This document shows positions 16,738 through 24,273 of a DNA stretch of 48,077 bases, in pieces (positions within the stretch are counted from its first letter, which is position 1; every line of letters starts with the position of its first letter). The notes beneath the pieces are model-generated. The model worked only from the letters and a program-made list of their open reading frames with translations, ran no database searches and was not told the origin of the DNA. The translations under genes were made by a program, and so were the position numbers. The DNA is from NZ13-RE01 sp049718665 (GTDB lineage Bacteria; Dictyoglomota; Dictyoglomia; Dictyoglomales; Dictyoglomaceae), in the NCBI GenBank assembly GCA_049718665.1, contig JBNARO010000013.1, positions 1 through 48,077 on the forward strand. Reading direction: 5' to 3'.

Positions 16738-16923
16738 ACTTATGAGTGTCAATGCCAAAATTGCTTGAAAATTTTTGAAAAACTTATCTTCAAAGAAGAA
16801 GATGTTTCTTGCCCTTATTGTGGAAGCAAAAATATTAAGAAATTGGTTTCTACCTTTCCCTCCTTTAGAAGAGAAGGAAGAAAAAATTCTTCCTTCTCTT
16901 CTAAAAACTGTGGATCTTGTTAG
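16738..16923 (+). pseudogene. FmdB-type zinc-ribbon protein remnant without start codon
   Basis: Reading the plus strand from 16738 gives TYECQCQNCLKIFEKL, then SCPYCGSKNIKKLVSTF and a Cys-containing end NCGSC before TAG at 16921-16923. This is the usual layout of small FmdB/CxxC_CxxC_SSSS zinc-ribbon proteins, which normally open with M-P-x-Y-E-Y-x-C. Here the frame reads TAC TAT ACT TAT GAG TGT and runs back to a TAA at 16720 with no ATG, GTG or TTG before the first Cys pair. The only in-frame start, TTG 16765, would drop the first CxxC. The likely reading is a gene that lost its start, perhaps to the moxR promoter on the other strand; a non-standard start or a sequencing error are alternatives. 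Confidence 0.6.
16864..16905. repeat. 19-bp perfect inverted repeat with 4-nt loop
   Basis: Arms 16864-16882 and 16887-16905 are exact reverse complements (core AGAAGAGAAGGAAGAA) around AAAA. It lies 15 nt beyond the stop of the DUF362 gene on the minus strand and inside the zinc-ribbon remnant on the plus strand. Neither side is followed by a T-run, so it is not a standard terminator, but it could form the 3' end of the DUF362 mRNA. Confidence 0.8.
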
Positions 16924-18029
16924 ATCTTTTTTAACTGATATTTTCTACTTCCTAATCCAAGCTCCTCTGCATAGCTTAATTGGACGGTCCAATCAATTTC
17001 TGGATGTATCGCTCTTAATTTATCTTCTCCAGGATTAAAGTTCTTTGAAAGAGCAGTCTCCTTTAACCCTACCTGCTGATTAATAAGATCTACAGATGCT
17101 TGATCTATAGCAACAATATCATGACTCCCTAAGATTCCCACATCAGGAACAATATTGGCATCGTGCCATCCCGCACAATCACAATCTGGACTTATATCCA
17201 TTACAAAATTAATAAAAGCATATTTGGATTCCTTTTGTTTCAACATTCCATAAGTAAATTCTACCATTTTTTCTTGTAGTCCTACCGCAGATTCGTTCCA
17301 AAGAATTTTAATAGCAGAAGTGGGACATACTACTGCACATTCTCCACAACCAATACAAAGTTCTGGGTTTGTTAACACTGATTTTTTATTAATAAGAGAT
17401 AAGGCAGAAGTAGGACAATGCTTTACGCATCTTGCACATCCTATACAAACCTGAGGATTTGGATCAGGCTTAAATTGAGCATGTTGCATCTGCTTACCAG
17501 ACCTTGGTGCAGCACCCATTCCTATATTCTTTATTGCTCCTCCAAAACCTGCTCCAATATGCCCTTTAACATGAGAAAGAGCTAAAAGAAAATCTGCATC
17601 ATAAATTCCTCCCGCAATTCTTATTTTTTTAAAATTCTTAAGATTTACTTCCACTTCTTTAAAATAATCTCCATATATTCCATCAGCAATAATAATGGGA
17701 GCTCCTACAGAAGAATAAGAAAAACCATTGTAAATAGCAGATTCTAAATGATCTACCGCATTTGCTCTTTTCCCTTTATATAGGGTATTAGCATCAGTTA
17801 AAAAAGGTTTCCCTCCCATTTCCTTTACCACTTCTACTACTTGTCTCACAAATATAGGCCTTATAAAGGCATGGTTCCCTGGTTCTCCAAAATGAAGTTT
17901 AATTGCTACCAAATCTCCCTTCTCTAATCTTTCTTCTAAAAGAATTTTTGTTAATCTTTTTAATCTTCTTAGCAAGGATTGATTCTCATTCTCTGCTCTT
18001 AAGGATAGAAAATAAACTAAGCTTTCCAT
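16920..18029 (-). CDS. DUF362 protein with two [4Fe-4S] ferredoxin motifs
   Basis: 369 residues. N-terminal DUF362 domain with IKLHFGEPGNHAFIRP (43-58) and LLALSHVKGHIGAGFGGAIK (148-167), followed by a bacterial ferredoxin module: C195/198/201/205 and C225/228/231/235, each C-x2-C-x2-C-x3-C-P, and a C-terminal extension with DCDCAGWHDANIVPDVG. Proteins of this type are thought to be electron carriers or redox enzymes, but their reaction is unknown. Start at ATG 18029 with GGGAGG upstream; promoter at 18077-18104. Monocistronic, divergent from gntR. Its stop touches the zinc-ribbon remnant on the other strand. Confidence 0.9.
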   Translation of the reverse strand: MESLVYFLSLRAENENQSLLRRLKRLTKILLEERLEKGDLVAIKLHFGEPGNHAFIRPIFVRQVVEVVKEMGGKPFLTDANTLYKGKRANAVDHLESAIYNGFSYSSVGAPIIIADGIYGDYFKEVEVNLKNFKKIRIAGGIYDADFLLALSHVKGHIGAGFGGAIKNIGMGAAPRSGKQMQHAQFKPDPNPQVCIGCARCVKHCPTSALSLINKKSVLTNPELCIGCGECAVVCPTSAIKILWNESAVGLQEKMVEFTYGMLKQKESKYAFINFVMDISPDCDCAGWHDANIVPDVGILGSHDIVAIDQASVDLINQQVGLKETALSKNFNPGEDKLRAIHPEIDWTVQLSYAEELGLGSRKYQLKKI

Positions 18030-18076
18030 TTTTCAGCCTCCCTTTTCCCAAACTTGCACTAAAGAGAATAATATAT

Positions 18077-18104
18077 AGTATATCACAAGAAGATATTAGG
18101 ACAA
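18077..18104 (-). promoter_or_regulatory. Promoter of the DUF362 gene
   Basis: On the minus strand TTGTCC (18104-18099), a 16-bp spacer and TATACT (18082-18077), pointing to the DUF362 start about 48 nt downstream. Confidence 0.5.
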
Positions 18105-18118
18105 TCTCTCTTTTAACA

Positions 18119-18147
18119 TTGACCAATTATATTTTTTTATTTATAAT
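18119..18147 (+). promoter_or_regulatory. Promoter of the gntR-anmK operon
   Basis: TTGACC (18119-18124), exactly 17 bp, then a perfect TATAAT (18142-18147). Transcription should start near 18154, giving a leader of about 30 nt with AGAGGTGA as the ribosome site for gntR. Confidence 0.75.
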
Positions 18148-18172
18148 TATCATATCAACATGACAATTATAA
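18141..18172. promoter_or_regulatory. Candidate GntR operator overlapping the -10 box
   Basis: An inverted repeat with 13-bp arms (18141-18153 and 18160-18172; TTATAATTATCAT against ATGACAATTATAA, one mismatch) and a 6-bp spacer covers the -10 box and start site of the gntR promoter. Its size and position fit a site where the GntR protein encoded directly downstream represses its own operon. Confidence 0.6.
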
Positions 18173-18182
18173 GAGGTGAAAG

Positions 18183-18905
18183 ATGAAAAAGGATTTACCT
18201 CTTCCTTTATATTATAAGTTAAGAGAAAGTATAAGAGAAAAGATATTAAAAGGAGATTATCCACCTGGAAGCAAAATCCCATCAGAGCAGGAATTAATGC
18301 AAGAATATCAGGTTTCACGAATGACTGTTATAAGGGCTATTAACGATTTAGTTCAGGAAGGGCTACTATATAGAAAACAAGGGAAGGGAACTTTTGTAAG
18401 CATTCCTCAGGTTCAACAAAGATTAGGGAGACTTACCAATTTTACCCAAGATATGTTAGCGAGGAATCTTAAGCCAGATAGTATTATCCTAAATTTAGAA
18501 TTAATTTCTCCATCTTTTTTAGTTCAGGAAAAATTAAAAATAAATGAAAAAGTAAAAATATGGAAACTTGAAAGATTGAGACTTGCTGATGATACCCCTA
18601 TGGGAATTCAAGTAGCTTACCTTCCTTCGGACATTTTTCCAATTATTGATAAAGAGGAATTGGGAAGAGGCTCTTTGTATGAATACTTGAATAAAGTTTA
18701 TGGTATTACTTTTAAAAGAGCTGAGGAAACTTATTGGGTAAGAATGCCTAATAACTATGAAATGGAAAAATTAAAAATAGGGAAAAATGTTCCTGTTTTT
18801 TATGTTCAAAGATTAACCTTTTTAGCTGATGAAAGACCTGGAGAATTTGTAGAATCTGTTTTAAGAGGAGATAGATATCAATTATATGTAGAACTAACTA
18901 CTTAA
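18183..18905 (+). CDS. GntR family transcriptional regulator (HutC/UTRA subfamily)
   Basis: 240 residues. The N-terminal winged helix-turn-helix is clear: LYYKLRESIREKILKGDYPPG opens it, followed by IPSEQELMQEYQVSRMTVIRA and the wing GLLYRKQGKGTFV (to about residue 77). The remainder is a UTRA ligand domain of the HutC type, which usually binds a sugar phosphate or amino-sugar phosphate and releases the DNA. It heads the operon with anmK, a PIG-L protein and an ABC transporter, so its effector is likely a cell-wall amino sugar derivative. A candidate operator overlaps its own promoter. Confidence 0.93.
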   Translation: MKKDLPLPLYYKLRESIREKILKGDYPPGSKIPSEQELMQEYQVSRMTVIRAINDLVQEGLLYRKQGKGTFVSIPQVQQRLGRLTNFTQDMLARNLKPDSIILNLELISPSFLVQEKLKINEKVKIWKLERLRLADDTPMGIQVAYLPSDIFPIIDKEELGRGSLYEYLNKVYGITFKRAEETYWVRMPNNYEMEKLKIGKNVPVFYVQRLTFLADERPGEFVESVLRGDRYQLYVELTT

Positions 18906-18917
18906 GGAGAGAGAAGA

Positions 18918-20117
18918 ATGAAGTTTATAAAAGATATTTCTCCCGATGAAAAGAGATTAGTTTTAGGGATGATGTCTGGAACATCTTGCGATGGAGTTTC
19001 CTGTGCATTAATAGAGGTTCAGGGGTTAAGAGAAGAGAAAAAAATTAAATTTATAGGTTATCATCAATATCCTTACCCAAAGGAGATTAAAGAGAAAATT
19101 TTTCAGGTTTACCCTCCCAATTCTTTTAAAGCGAAGGATTTAGTTAGACTTCATCATGCTATTGGAGAAGTTTTTTCTGAAGCTGCTTTAGAGCTATTAA
19201 ATAAACTAAATATTAAAAAAGAAGATCTTTTTGCTATCTCTGCTCAAGGACCTATTTTATACCACGATCCTCCATCAGAGGAAAATAATTATCAGGGAGC
19301 TCATATGGAAATAGGAGAGTCTGCGGTTATTGCAGATAGACTGGAAACTATTACCGTTATGGACTTGAGGGCAGCAGATATTTCCGCAGGAGGACATGGA
19401 GCTCCTTTAAGTGTATATGTAGATTATCTTCTTTTTAAGGATGAAAACATAAATAGGGCGGTCCAAAATATTGGTGGAATTGCCAATGTAACCTTTTTAC
19501 CAAAAGATATTTCTTGGGATTTGCTAAAATCTTTTGATTGTGGTCCTGGAAATATATTAATTGATTATGCAGTAAGATATTTTACTAATGGAGAATTAGA
19601 ATATGATCCAGATGGAAGTATAGCTAAAAAAGGAAAAGTTGATGAGGAAATTCTCTCTATTCTTATGGATCATCCGTATATTAAAAAGGAGCCTCCTAAG
19701 ACTACAGGAAGAGAGCTTTTTGGAGAAGAATTTTTCAAAGAAGTATTAAAGATGGCAGAAAAAAAGAAGCTTTCCATGGAAGATATCATTGCTACTCTAA
19801 CAGCTTTTACTGTGTCTGCTATTGCATATAATTATGAAAAATTCTATCCAAAGGGTTATGAACTTCAAGAAGTAATACTTGGCGGTGGAGGAACTCATAA
19901 CAAAACTATGGTAGAATGGCTTAGAAAAAGGCTTTATCCTATTAGTGTTAAAACCCATGAAGATTTTGGAATTCCTAATGATGCAAGAGAAGCAGTAACT
20001 TGGGCAATTTTAGCAGATGAAATGTTATTTGGAGTTCCCAATAATGTCCCTTCTGCATCAGGAGCAAAATACCCTGTTTTAGGAGGGAAGATATCTCTAC
20101 CACCTAAGAAGAGATGA
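18918..20117 (+). CDS. anmK: Anhydro-N-acetylmuramic acid kinase family protein (AnmK-like)
   Basis: AnmK opens the 1,6-anhydro ring of anhMurNAc and phosphorylates it, in peptidoglycan recycling. The 399-residue protein keeps GMMSGTSCDG (17-26), DLRAADISAGGHGAPL (149-164, with the probable catalytic Asp at 154), QNIGGIANV, FDCGPGNILID, TTGRELFGEE, GGGGTHN and the terminal PSASGA. Two normally constant motifs are changed: the family's HGQT-x-x-H reads QGPILYH here (110-116), and GGQGAPL reads GGHGAPL. It could therefore be an AnmK with altered substrate handling or a related kinase for another anhydro-sugar. Start ATG with GGAGAG upstream; stop overlaps the next gene by 4 nt. Confidence 0.85.
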   Translation: MKFIKDISPDEKRLVLGMMSGTSCDGVSCALIEVQGLREEKKIKFIGYHQYPYPKEIKEKIFQVYPPNSFKAKDLVRLHHAIGEVFSEAALELLNKLNIKKEDLFAISAQGPILYHDPPSEENNYQGAHMEIGESAVIADRLETITVMDLRAADISAGGHGAPLSVYVDYLLFKDENINRAVQNIGGIANVTFLPKDISWDLLKSFDCGPGNILIDYAVRYFTNGELEYDPDGSIAKKGKVDEEILSILMDHPYIKKEPPKTTGRELFGEEFFKEVLKMAEKKKLSMEDIIATLTAFTVSAIAYNYEKFYPKGYELQEVILGGGGTHNKTMVEWLRKRLYPISVKTHEDFGIPNDAREAVTWAILADEMLFGVPNNVPSASGAKYPVLGGKISLPPKKR

Positions 20118-20764
20118 AAGTATTAGCTATTGGTGCTCATATTATGGATGCTGAACTTATGGCAGGAGGACTTGCTGCTAAATACTCTCCTTTTGGACAT
20201 GAAATAAAATTTATTTCTCTTACAGGGAATAAAGAGGATCCTTTATATGAGGATATGAAAAAAGCAGAAAAAATTTTAGGAGTATCTTCAGAATGTCTAC
20301 AGATTAAGAAAGAAGATCTTTTAAAGGACTCTGTTATAAATAATATTACTGTTCTTCTTCTTAAAGAGAAACCAGATTTTTTAATTACCCATTGGAGTGG
20401 GAGTTGGCATCCTACTCATAGAAAAACCCATTTTCTGATTTTAGAATCTATTCAAAGAATATTAAAAATCTCAACTTTTTCTTTATCCCTTGAGAACGTT
20501 CTCTTTGGAGAAAATTTTGAGGACTTAAAGGACTTCTCTCCAGATTTATATATTCCTTTAGAGGAAGAAGAGGTCAATAAATGGTGGTCTGCATTAGAGG
20601 AATTTAGAATATTTAGAGAGGAAAGAAGCTTGGATTTTAAAGGAAATCTTTCCTATTTCCCATATAAGGGGTTTTACAAATCTATGGTAAGAGTTCATGG
20701 TTTGGAAATAGGGGTAGATTACGCTATAGTTTTTAAAAAGTGGCATATCTCAAGACTCTTATAA
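20114..20764 (+). CDS. PIG-L/LmbE family protein with altered active-site motif
   Basis: 216 residues with the PIG-L deacetylase fold signature: GAHIMDAELMAGG (7-19) at the N-terminus and HWSGSWHPTHRKTH (93-106) in the middle. In the family the first motif is AHPDDAE, where the first Asp is the general base and His and the second Asp bind zinc. Here H9, D12, H99 and H102 are retained but the general-base position is M11. It may still bind zinc, with another base, or act as a non-hydrolytic sugar-binding protein. Its 4-nt ATGA overlap with anmK indicates a shared pathway, plausibly deacetylation of an N-acetylated wall sugar. Its last 39 nt are copied in the tandem duplication that follows. 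Confidence 0.75.
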   Translation: MKVLAIGAHIMDAELMAGGLAAKYSPFGHEIKFISLTGNKEDPLYEDMKKAEKILGVSSECLQIKKEDLLKDSVINNITVLLLKEKPDFLITHWSGSWHPTHRKTHFLILESIQRILKISTFSLSLENVLFGENFEDLKDFSPDLYIPLEEEEVNKWWSALEEFRIFREERSLDFKGNLSYFPYKGFYKSMVRVHGLEIGVDYAIVFKKWHISRLL

Positions 20765-20921
20765 AATGAAAAAAAACTAAGGAGGTGAACAAAATGAGAA
20801 AGTTCCTTGTAATTTCTCTGATAATAGTTTTTAAAAAGTGGCATATCTCAAGACTCTTATAAAATGAAAAAAAACTAAGGAGGTGAACAAAATGAGAAAG
20901 TTCCTTGTAATTTCTCTGATA
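20726..20921 (+). repeat. Perfect 98-bp tandem duplication
   Basis: 20726-20823 is repeated without a single mismatch as 20824-20921. The unit holds the last 39 nt of the PIG-L gene, the intergenic ribosome site (AAGGAGGTGA) and the first 30 nt of the binding-protein gene. The copies share a 2-nt AT at the junctions, consistent with a slippage or microhomology event. Perfect identity means the event is recent or the result of an assembly error. Confidence 0.95.
20794..20862 (+). CDS. 22-residue chimeric leader peptide created by the duplication
   Basis: The upstream copy of the binding-protein start (ATG 20794, with a full AGGAGGTGA site) is in frame with the second copy of the PIG-L tail, so it encodes MRKFLVISLIIVFKKWHISR plus LL and stops at TAA 20860-20862. 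It begins like a signal peptide but has a basic end and no mature protein. It is very probably translated given its ribosome site, but whether it has a role is unknown. The true binding-protein start lies 30 nt after its stop. Confidence 0.45.
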   Translation: MRKFLVISLIIVFKKWHISRLL

Positions 20922-22406
20922 ATTCTATTTACTGTGTTATCTTTTTCCTCTGGACAAATAAAAAGAGGTGGGACTTTAACTATTGGTGTGGATCAGGAAG
21001 TAGTTGGTTTAGACCCTAATATAGTAACAGCCTTTTCTTCTTTTAGAAGGATAGATCTGCTCTATAATAGACTCGTAAAATATGATGATAAGTTAAATAT
21101 TGTGCCAGATCTTGCGGCATCTTGGGAAATTCCTGATAATTTGACGTATATCTTTCATCTTAGGAAGGGTGTTAAATTCCATAACGGTAGGGAACTTACC
21201 GCAGAGGATGTAAAATATACCTTAGAAAGGATTCTTGATCCTAAAACAGGATCCCCAGGTCGTTCCTATATTGAACCTATATCCAGTATTGAAGTGGTTG
21301 ATAAATATACTGTTAAGATTAAATTATCTACACCTCTTGCTTCTCTCTTAAGTGGACTCTCCTCCAACAATTGCGCTATTGTCCCTAAGGAAGAGGTTGA
21401 AAAATATGGAAATCTTCAAAGAAATGTTGTAGGTACTGGACCATTCAAATTAGCAGAATGGGTCCCAGATAATTACATGAGATTGGTAAGAAATCCTGAT
21501 TATTTTGAAAAGGGACTTCCGTATCTTGATGAAATAATATTCAGAGTCATCCCAGAACAAACTTCTCTTCTTGCAGGATTAAAAGCGGGTGCTCTTGATA
21601 TGGCTACAATTAATGATGGTAGTGTTATTTTGCAGGCTAAAAAGGATCCAAATCTTGTAATAATGCAAAAACCAGGAATAAATGTAAGAACTTTTGGATT
21701 TAATACAATGAGGAAGCCATTTAACGATATAAGAGTAAGACAAGCAATTGCTCTTGCTATAGACAGAGATGAAATAGTTGCTACTGCTGAATTTGGCATG
21801 GCAATGCCATCAGGTCCTATCCCTGCTTCTGTTAAAAAATGGGCTAAAAATGTTAAGCTTTTGCCTTTCTCAAGACCAAATCTTAAAAAGGCAAAAGAAT
21901 TACTAACTCAAGCAGGATATCCTGATGGTTTCTCTTTTAAAATAGTTTGCTCACCAACTTACGAAGGAGGAATTGCGGTAGCTCAAGTTATACAAAATCA
22001 ATTAAAGAAAATAGGACTTAAGCCAGAATTAGAAGTTCTTGAATGGGGAATATACATTGATAGATGGAAGAAAAGAGATTTTGATTCTATGGTAGAGCTT
22101 AGAGGTGGAGATCCAGATCCTGATAGATTTTTATATCGAATATTGCATAGTAAAGGGGCAGTTAATAATTTCTTGTTTAAGGATGAGGAAGTAGATAAAT
22201 TATTAGAGGAAGGAAGAAAATTAACAAAATATGAAGAAAGAAAACCTATATATGATAAATTACAAGTTCTTATATCAGAAAAAACACCAGTAATATTTCT
22301 TTATGTCCCTTATGAAACTCAAATATTGAAACCTTATGTAAAAGGGTTTAAACAGGTAGGAAATGGAGCTTTATATTATCTTGCAAGAACATGGATAGAG
22401 AAGTAA
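20892..22406 (+). CDS. ABC transporter solute-binding protein, family 5
   Basis: Receptor of the transporter in the anmK cluster. 504 residues from ATG 20892 (AAGGAGGTGA upstream; an in-frame GTG at 20883 lies too close to that site). Signal peptide MRKFLVISLIILFTVLSFSSG with no lipobox Cys. Family-5 landmarks: GGTLTIGVDQEVVGLDPN, ..LAASWEIPDNLTYIFHLRKG, FHNGRELTAEDVKYTLERI, VGTGPFKL, NPDYFEKGLPYLDEI and IRVRQAIALAIDRDEI. Family members carry peptides, nickel, heme or oligosaccharides; the neighbours suggest a muropeptide or amino-sugar ligand. A 34-bp palindrome follows the stop. Confidence 0.9.
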   Translation: MRKFLVISLIILFTVLSFSSGQIKRGGTLTIGVDQEVVGLDPNIVTAFSSFRRIDLLYNRLVKYDDKLNIVPDLAASWEIPDNLTYIFHLRKGVKFHNGRELTAEDVKYTLERILDPKTGSPGRSYIEPISSIEVVDKYTVKIKLSTPLASLLSGLSSNNCAIVPKEEVEKYGNLQRNVVGTGPFKLAEWVPDNYMRLVRNPDYFEKGLPYLDEIIFRVIPEQTSLLAGLKAGALDMATINDGSVILQAKKDPNLVIMQKPGINVRTFGFNTMRKPFNDIRVRQAIALAIDRDEIVATAEFGMAMPSGPIPASVKKWAKNVKLLPFSRPNLKKAKELLTQAGYPDGFSFKIVCSPTYEGGIAVAQVIQNQLKKIGLKPELEVLEWGIYIDRWKKRDFDSMVELRGGDPDPDRFLYRILHSKGAVNNFLFKDEEVDKLLEEGRKLTKYEERKPIYDKLQVLISEKTPVIFLYVPYETQILKPYVKGFKQVGNGALYYLARTWIEK

Positions 22407-22416
22407 TATAAAACTT

Positions 22417-22450
22417 GTGAAGGGGGATTTCAGCTGAAATCCCCCTTCAC
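22417..22450 (+). terminator. 34-bp perfect palindrome after the binding-protein gene
   Basis: 22417-22433 and 22434-22450 are exact reverse complements (arm GTGAAGGGGGATTTCAG), so the RNA can fold into a very stable hairpin between the binding-protein and permease genes. It is followed only by CTTTCTGG, so it is more likely an mRNA-stabilising 3' end or weak attenuator than a full terminator. The permease ribosome site TGGAGG follows at once. Confidence 0.8.
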
Positions 22451-22468
22451 TTTCTGGAGGAAGAATAA

Positions 22469-23419
22469 ATGGGAAAATATATTTTAAAAAGATTACTATC
22501 AATCATCCCTGTTTTATTTGGAGTGTCTATTTTAGTTTTCTTCTTAGTAAGATTAATTCCAGGAAGTGCTTTAGAATTATTTTTAGGAACACAAGTAGAA
22601 GCAACTCCTCAACAAATGGAAGAACTTAAGAGAATTTTTGGAGAAGATAAACCAATTCCTATTCTTTACTTAGAGTGGTTATCAAGAATTCTTAGAGGAG
22701 ATTTTGGTTATTCTTTAAGAACCAGTAGACCAGTATTACCTGATATTTTAAGTAGACTTCCTCTTAGTTTAGAATTGACAATTTTTTCTTTATTTCTTTC
22801 TATAATTATTGGAATCCCCTTAGGAATACTGTCTTCTTTAAAACAGAATCCTGTTATTGATATTTTAATTAGAATTATTGGGCTTTTAGGACTTTCTTTA
22901 CCTCAATTTTGGCTTGCTACTCTTTTTGTTATATTATTTTCTTCTTTTGAAGGCTTAATCCCAATGGGGAATTTTATTCCTTTTTCTAAAAATCCACTTC
23001 TTAATATAAAAATGCTATTCTTACCATCCTTAGCTATAGGGCTTGGATTAGGAGCAGTAGTAATGCGATTTACACGAAATAGTATTTTAGAAGTTCTTCA
23101 GATGGATTATATTAAAACAGCAAAGGCAAAAGGTCTCTCTCAAAGAGCTGTATTATTTAAACATGCCTTAAGAAATGCATTACTTCCAATAGTTACGATT
23201 TTAGGATTTAATGCAGGCTATCTTTTAGGAGGAGCAATCGTTATAGAAGAAGTATTTGCATTGCCAGGTATGGGAAGATTAGCTTTATATGCAATTTTCC
23301 AACGGGATTATCCTCTTCTTCAGGGAATAGTTCTAATTATATCTTTTCTCTTTGTTCTTATAAATTTATTAACTGATATTCTCTACGCTTTTATAGATCC
23401 AAGAATTAGATATGAATGA
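22469..23419 (+). CDS. Opp/Dpp-type ABC transporter permease (DppB-like)
   Basis: 316 residues, six hydrophobic segments. N-terminal YILKRLLSIIPVLFGVSILVF split by RLIPG, the usual DppB opening; FGYSLRTSRPVL loop; coupling loop DYIKTAKAKGLSQRAVLFKH; then HALRNALLPIVTILG, EEVFALPGMGRL and a final DPRIRYE. All family features are intact. It lies just after the palindrome with its own TGGAGG site and is followed 9 nt later by the second permease. Confidence 0.94.
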   Translation: MGKYILKRLLSIIPVLFGVSILVFFLVRLIPGSALELFLGTQVEATPQQMEELKRIFGEDKPIPILYLEWLSRILRGDFGYSLRTSRPVLPDILSRLPLSLELTIFSLFLSIIIGIPLGILSSLKQNPVIDILIRIIGLLGLSLPQFWLATLFVILFSSFEGLIPMGNFIPFSKNPLLNIKMLFLPSLAIGLGLGAVVMRFTRNSILEVLQMDYIKTAKAKGLSQRAVLFKHALRNALLPIVTILGFNAGYLLGGAIVIEEVFALPGMGRLALYAIFQRDYPLLQGIVLIISFLFVLINLLTDILYAFIDPRIRYE

Positions 23420-23428
23420 GGGTGAAAA

Positions 23429-24265
23429 ATGAAATTTTTTATAAGACTTAGAAAAAACCATATAGCTCTTGCAGGTTTAACAATTATTATTTTTTATTTA
23501 CTTATGGCAATAGTAGGAATTTTTTGGACCCCCTATGATCCTACCGAGATGAATTATGAAGAAGTTTTACAACCCCCTTCTCTTAAACATCTCTTAGGAA
23601 CTGATGAATTTGGAAGAGATATACTTTCAAGAATTATGTGGGGGAGTAGAATCTCTATCCTAATAAGTTTTACTGCAACTCTTATCGCTTCACTTTTCGG
23701 AGTGTCCATAGGGGTAATTTCAGGTTTTTGGGGTGGGAAATTGGATAATTTCTTAATGAGAGTTGTAGATGTACTTTTTTCCTTTCCTCCTCTACTTCTT
23801 GCAATATTTATTATGGGAATATTAGGAGAGAAAACCTATAATGTAATAATTGCTATTGGAATAGTTTATACTCCACAATTTGCAAGATTAGTTCGAGCAG
23901 GAGTTTTAAGTATCAAAAATTTAGACTTTATTCAATCTGCCTTTGCTATAGGAGGAGGGAAATTTCATATCTTATTTAAGCATATTTTCCCTAACATTCT
24001 TATTCCTATAATTGTCCAAATGTCCCTATGTCTATCCTTAGGGATTTTATTAGAATCTGCTCTAAGCTTTTTGGGCTTAGGTGTTCAACCTCCTTATCCT
24101 TCTTGGGGAAATATGTTAAGTAGTGCCAGAAGATTTATGATTATTGCTCCTTGGACCGCAATATTCCCTGGACTTGCTATAGTTTTATTAGTTTTAGGTT
24201 TTAATCTTTTTGGGGATGGCTTGAGAGACCTTCTTGATCCAAGACTGAGAAATATAAGGAGCTAA
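23429..24265 (+). CDS. Opp/Dpp-type ABC transporter permease (DppC-like)
   Basis: 278 residues. DppC-type opening (RKNHIALAGLTIIIF, then FWTPYDPTEMN), HLLGTDEFGRDILSRIMWGSR, a coupling loop around DFIQSAFAIGGGKFHILFKH and ESALSFLGLGVQPPYPSWG, ending GLRDLLDPRLRN. No ATP-binding-protein gene follows: the next gene is a LapA-like protein on the opposite strand. The transporter must borrow ATPases from elsewhere, possibly the OppD/OppF pair at 5604-7582. Confidence 0.94.
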   Translation: MKFFIRLRKNHIALAGLTIIIFYLLMAIVGIFWTPYDPTEMNYEEVLQPPSLKHLLGTDEFGRDILSRIMWGSRISILISFTATLIASLFGVSIGVISGFWGGKLDNFLMRVVDVLFSFPPLLLAIFIMGILGEKTYNVIIAIGIVYTPQFARLVRAGVLSIKNLDFIQSAFAIGGGKFHILFKHIFPNILIPIIVQMSLCLSLGILLESALSFLGLGVQPPYPSWGNMLSSARRFMIIAPWTAIFPGLAIVLLVLGFNLFGDGLRDLLDPRLRNIRS

Positions 24266-24273
24266 AGTGATGT

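Noticed and set aside
16775..17038. An 87-codon plus-strand frame across the end of the DUF362 gene
   Set aside because: It runs in another frame through the zinc-ribbon remnant and antisense into the DUF362 gene; the protein has no recognisable pattern.
20504..20517. A third exact copy of TTTGGAGAAAATTT inside the PIG-L gene
   Set aside because: It encodes part of the protein, is single and not near a promoter; chance in AT-rich coding DNA is the simpler explanation.
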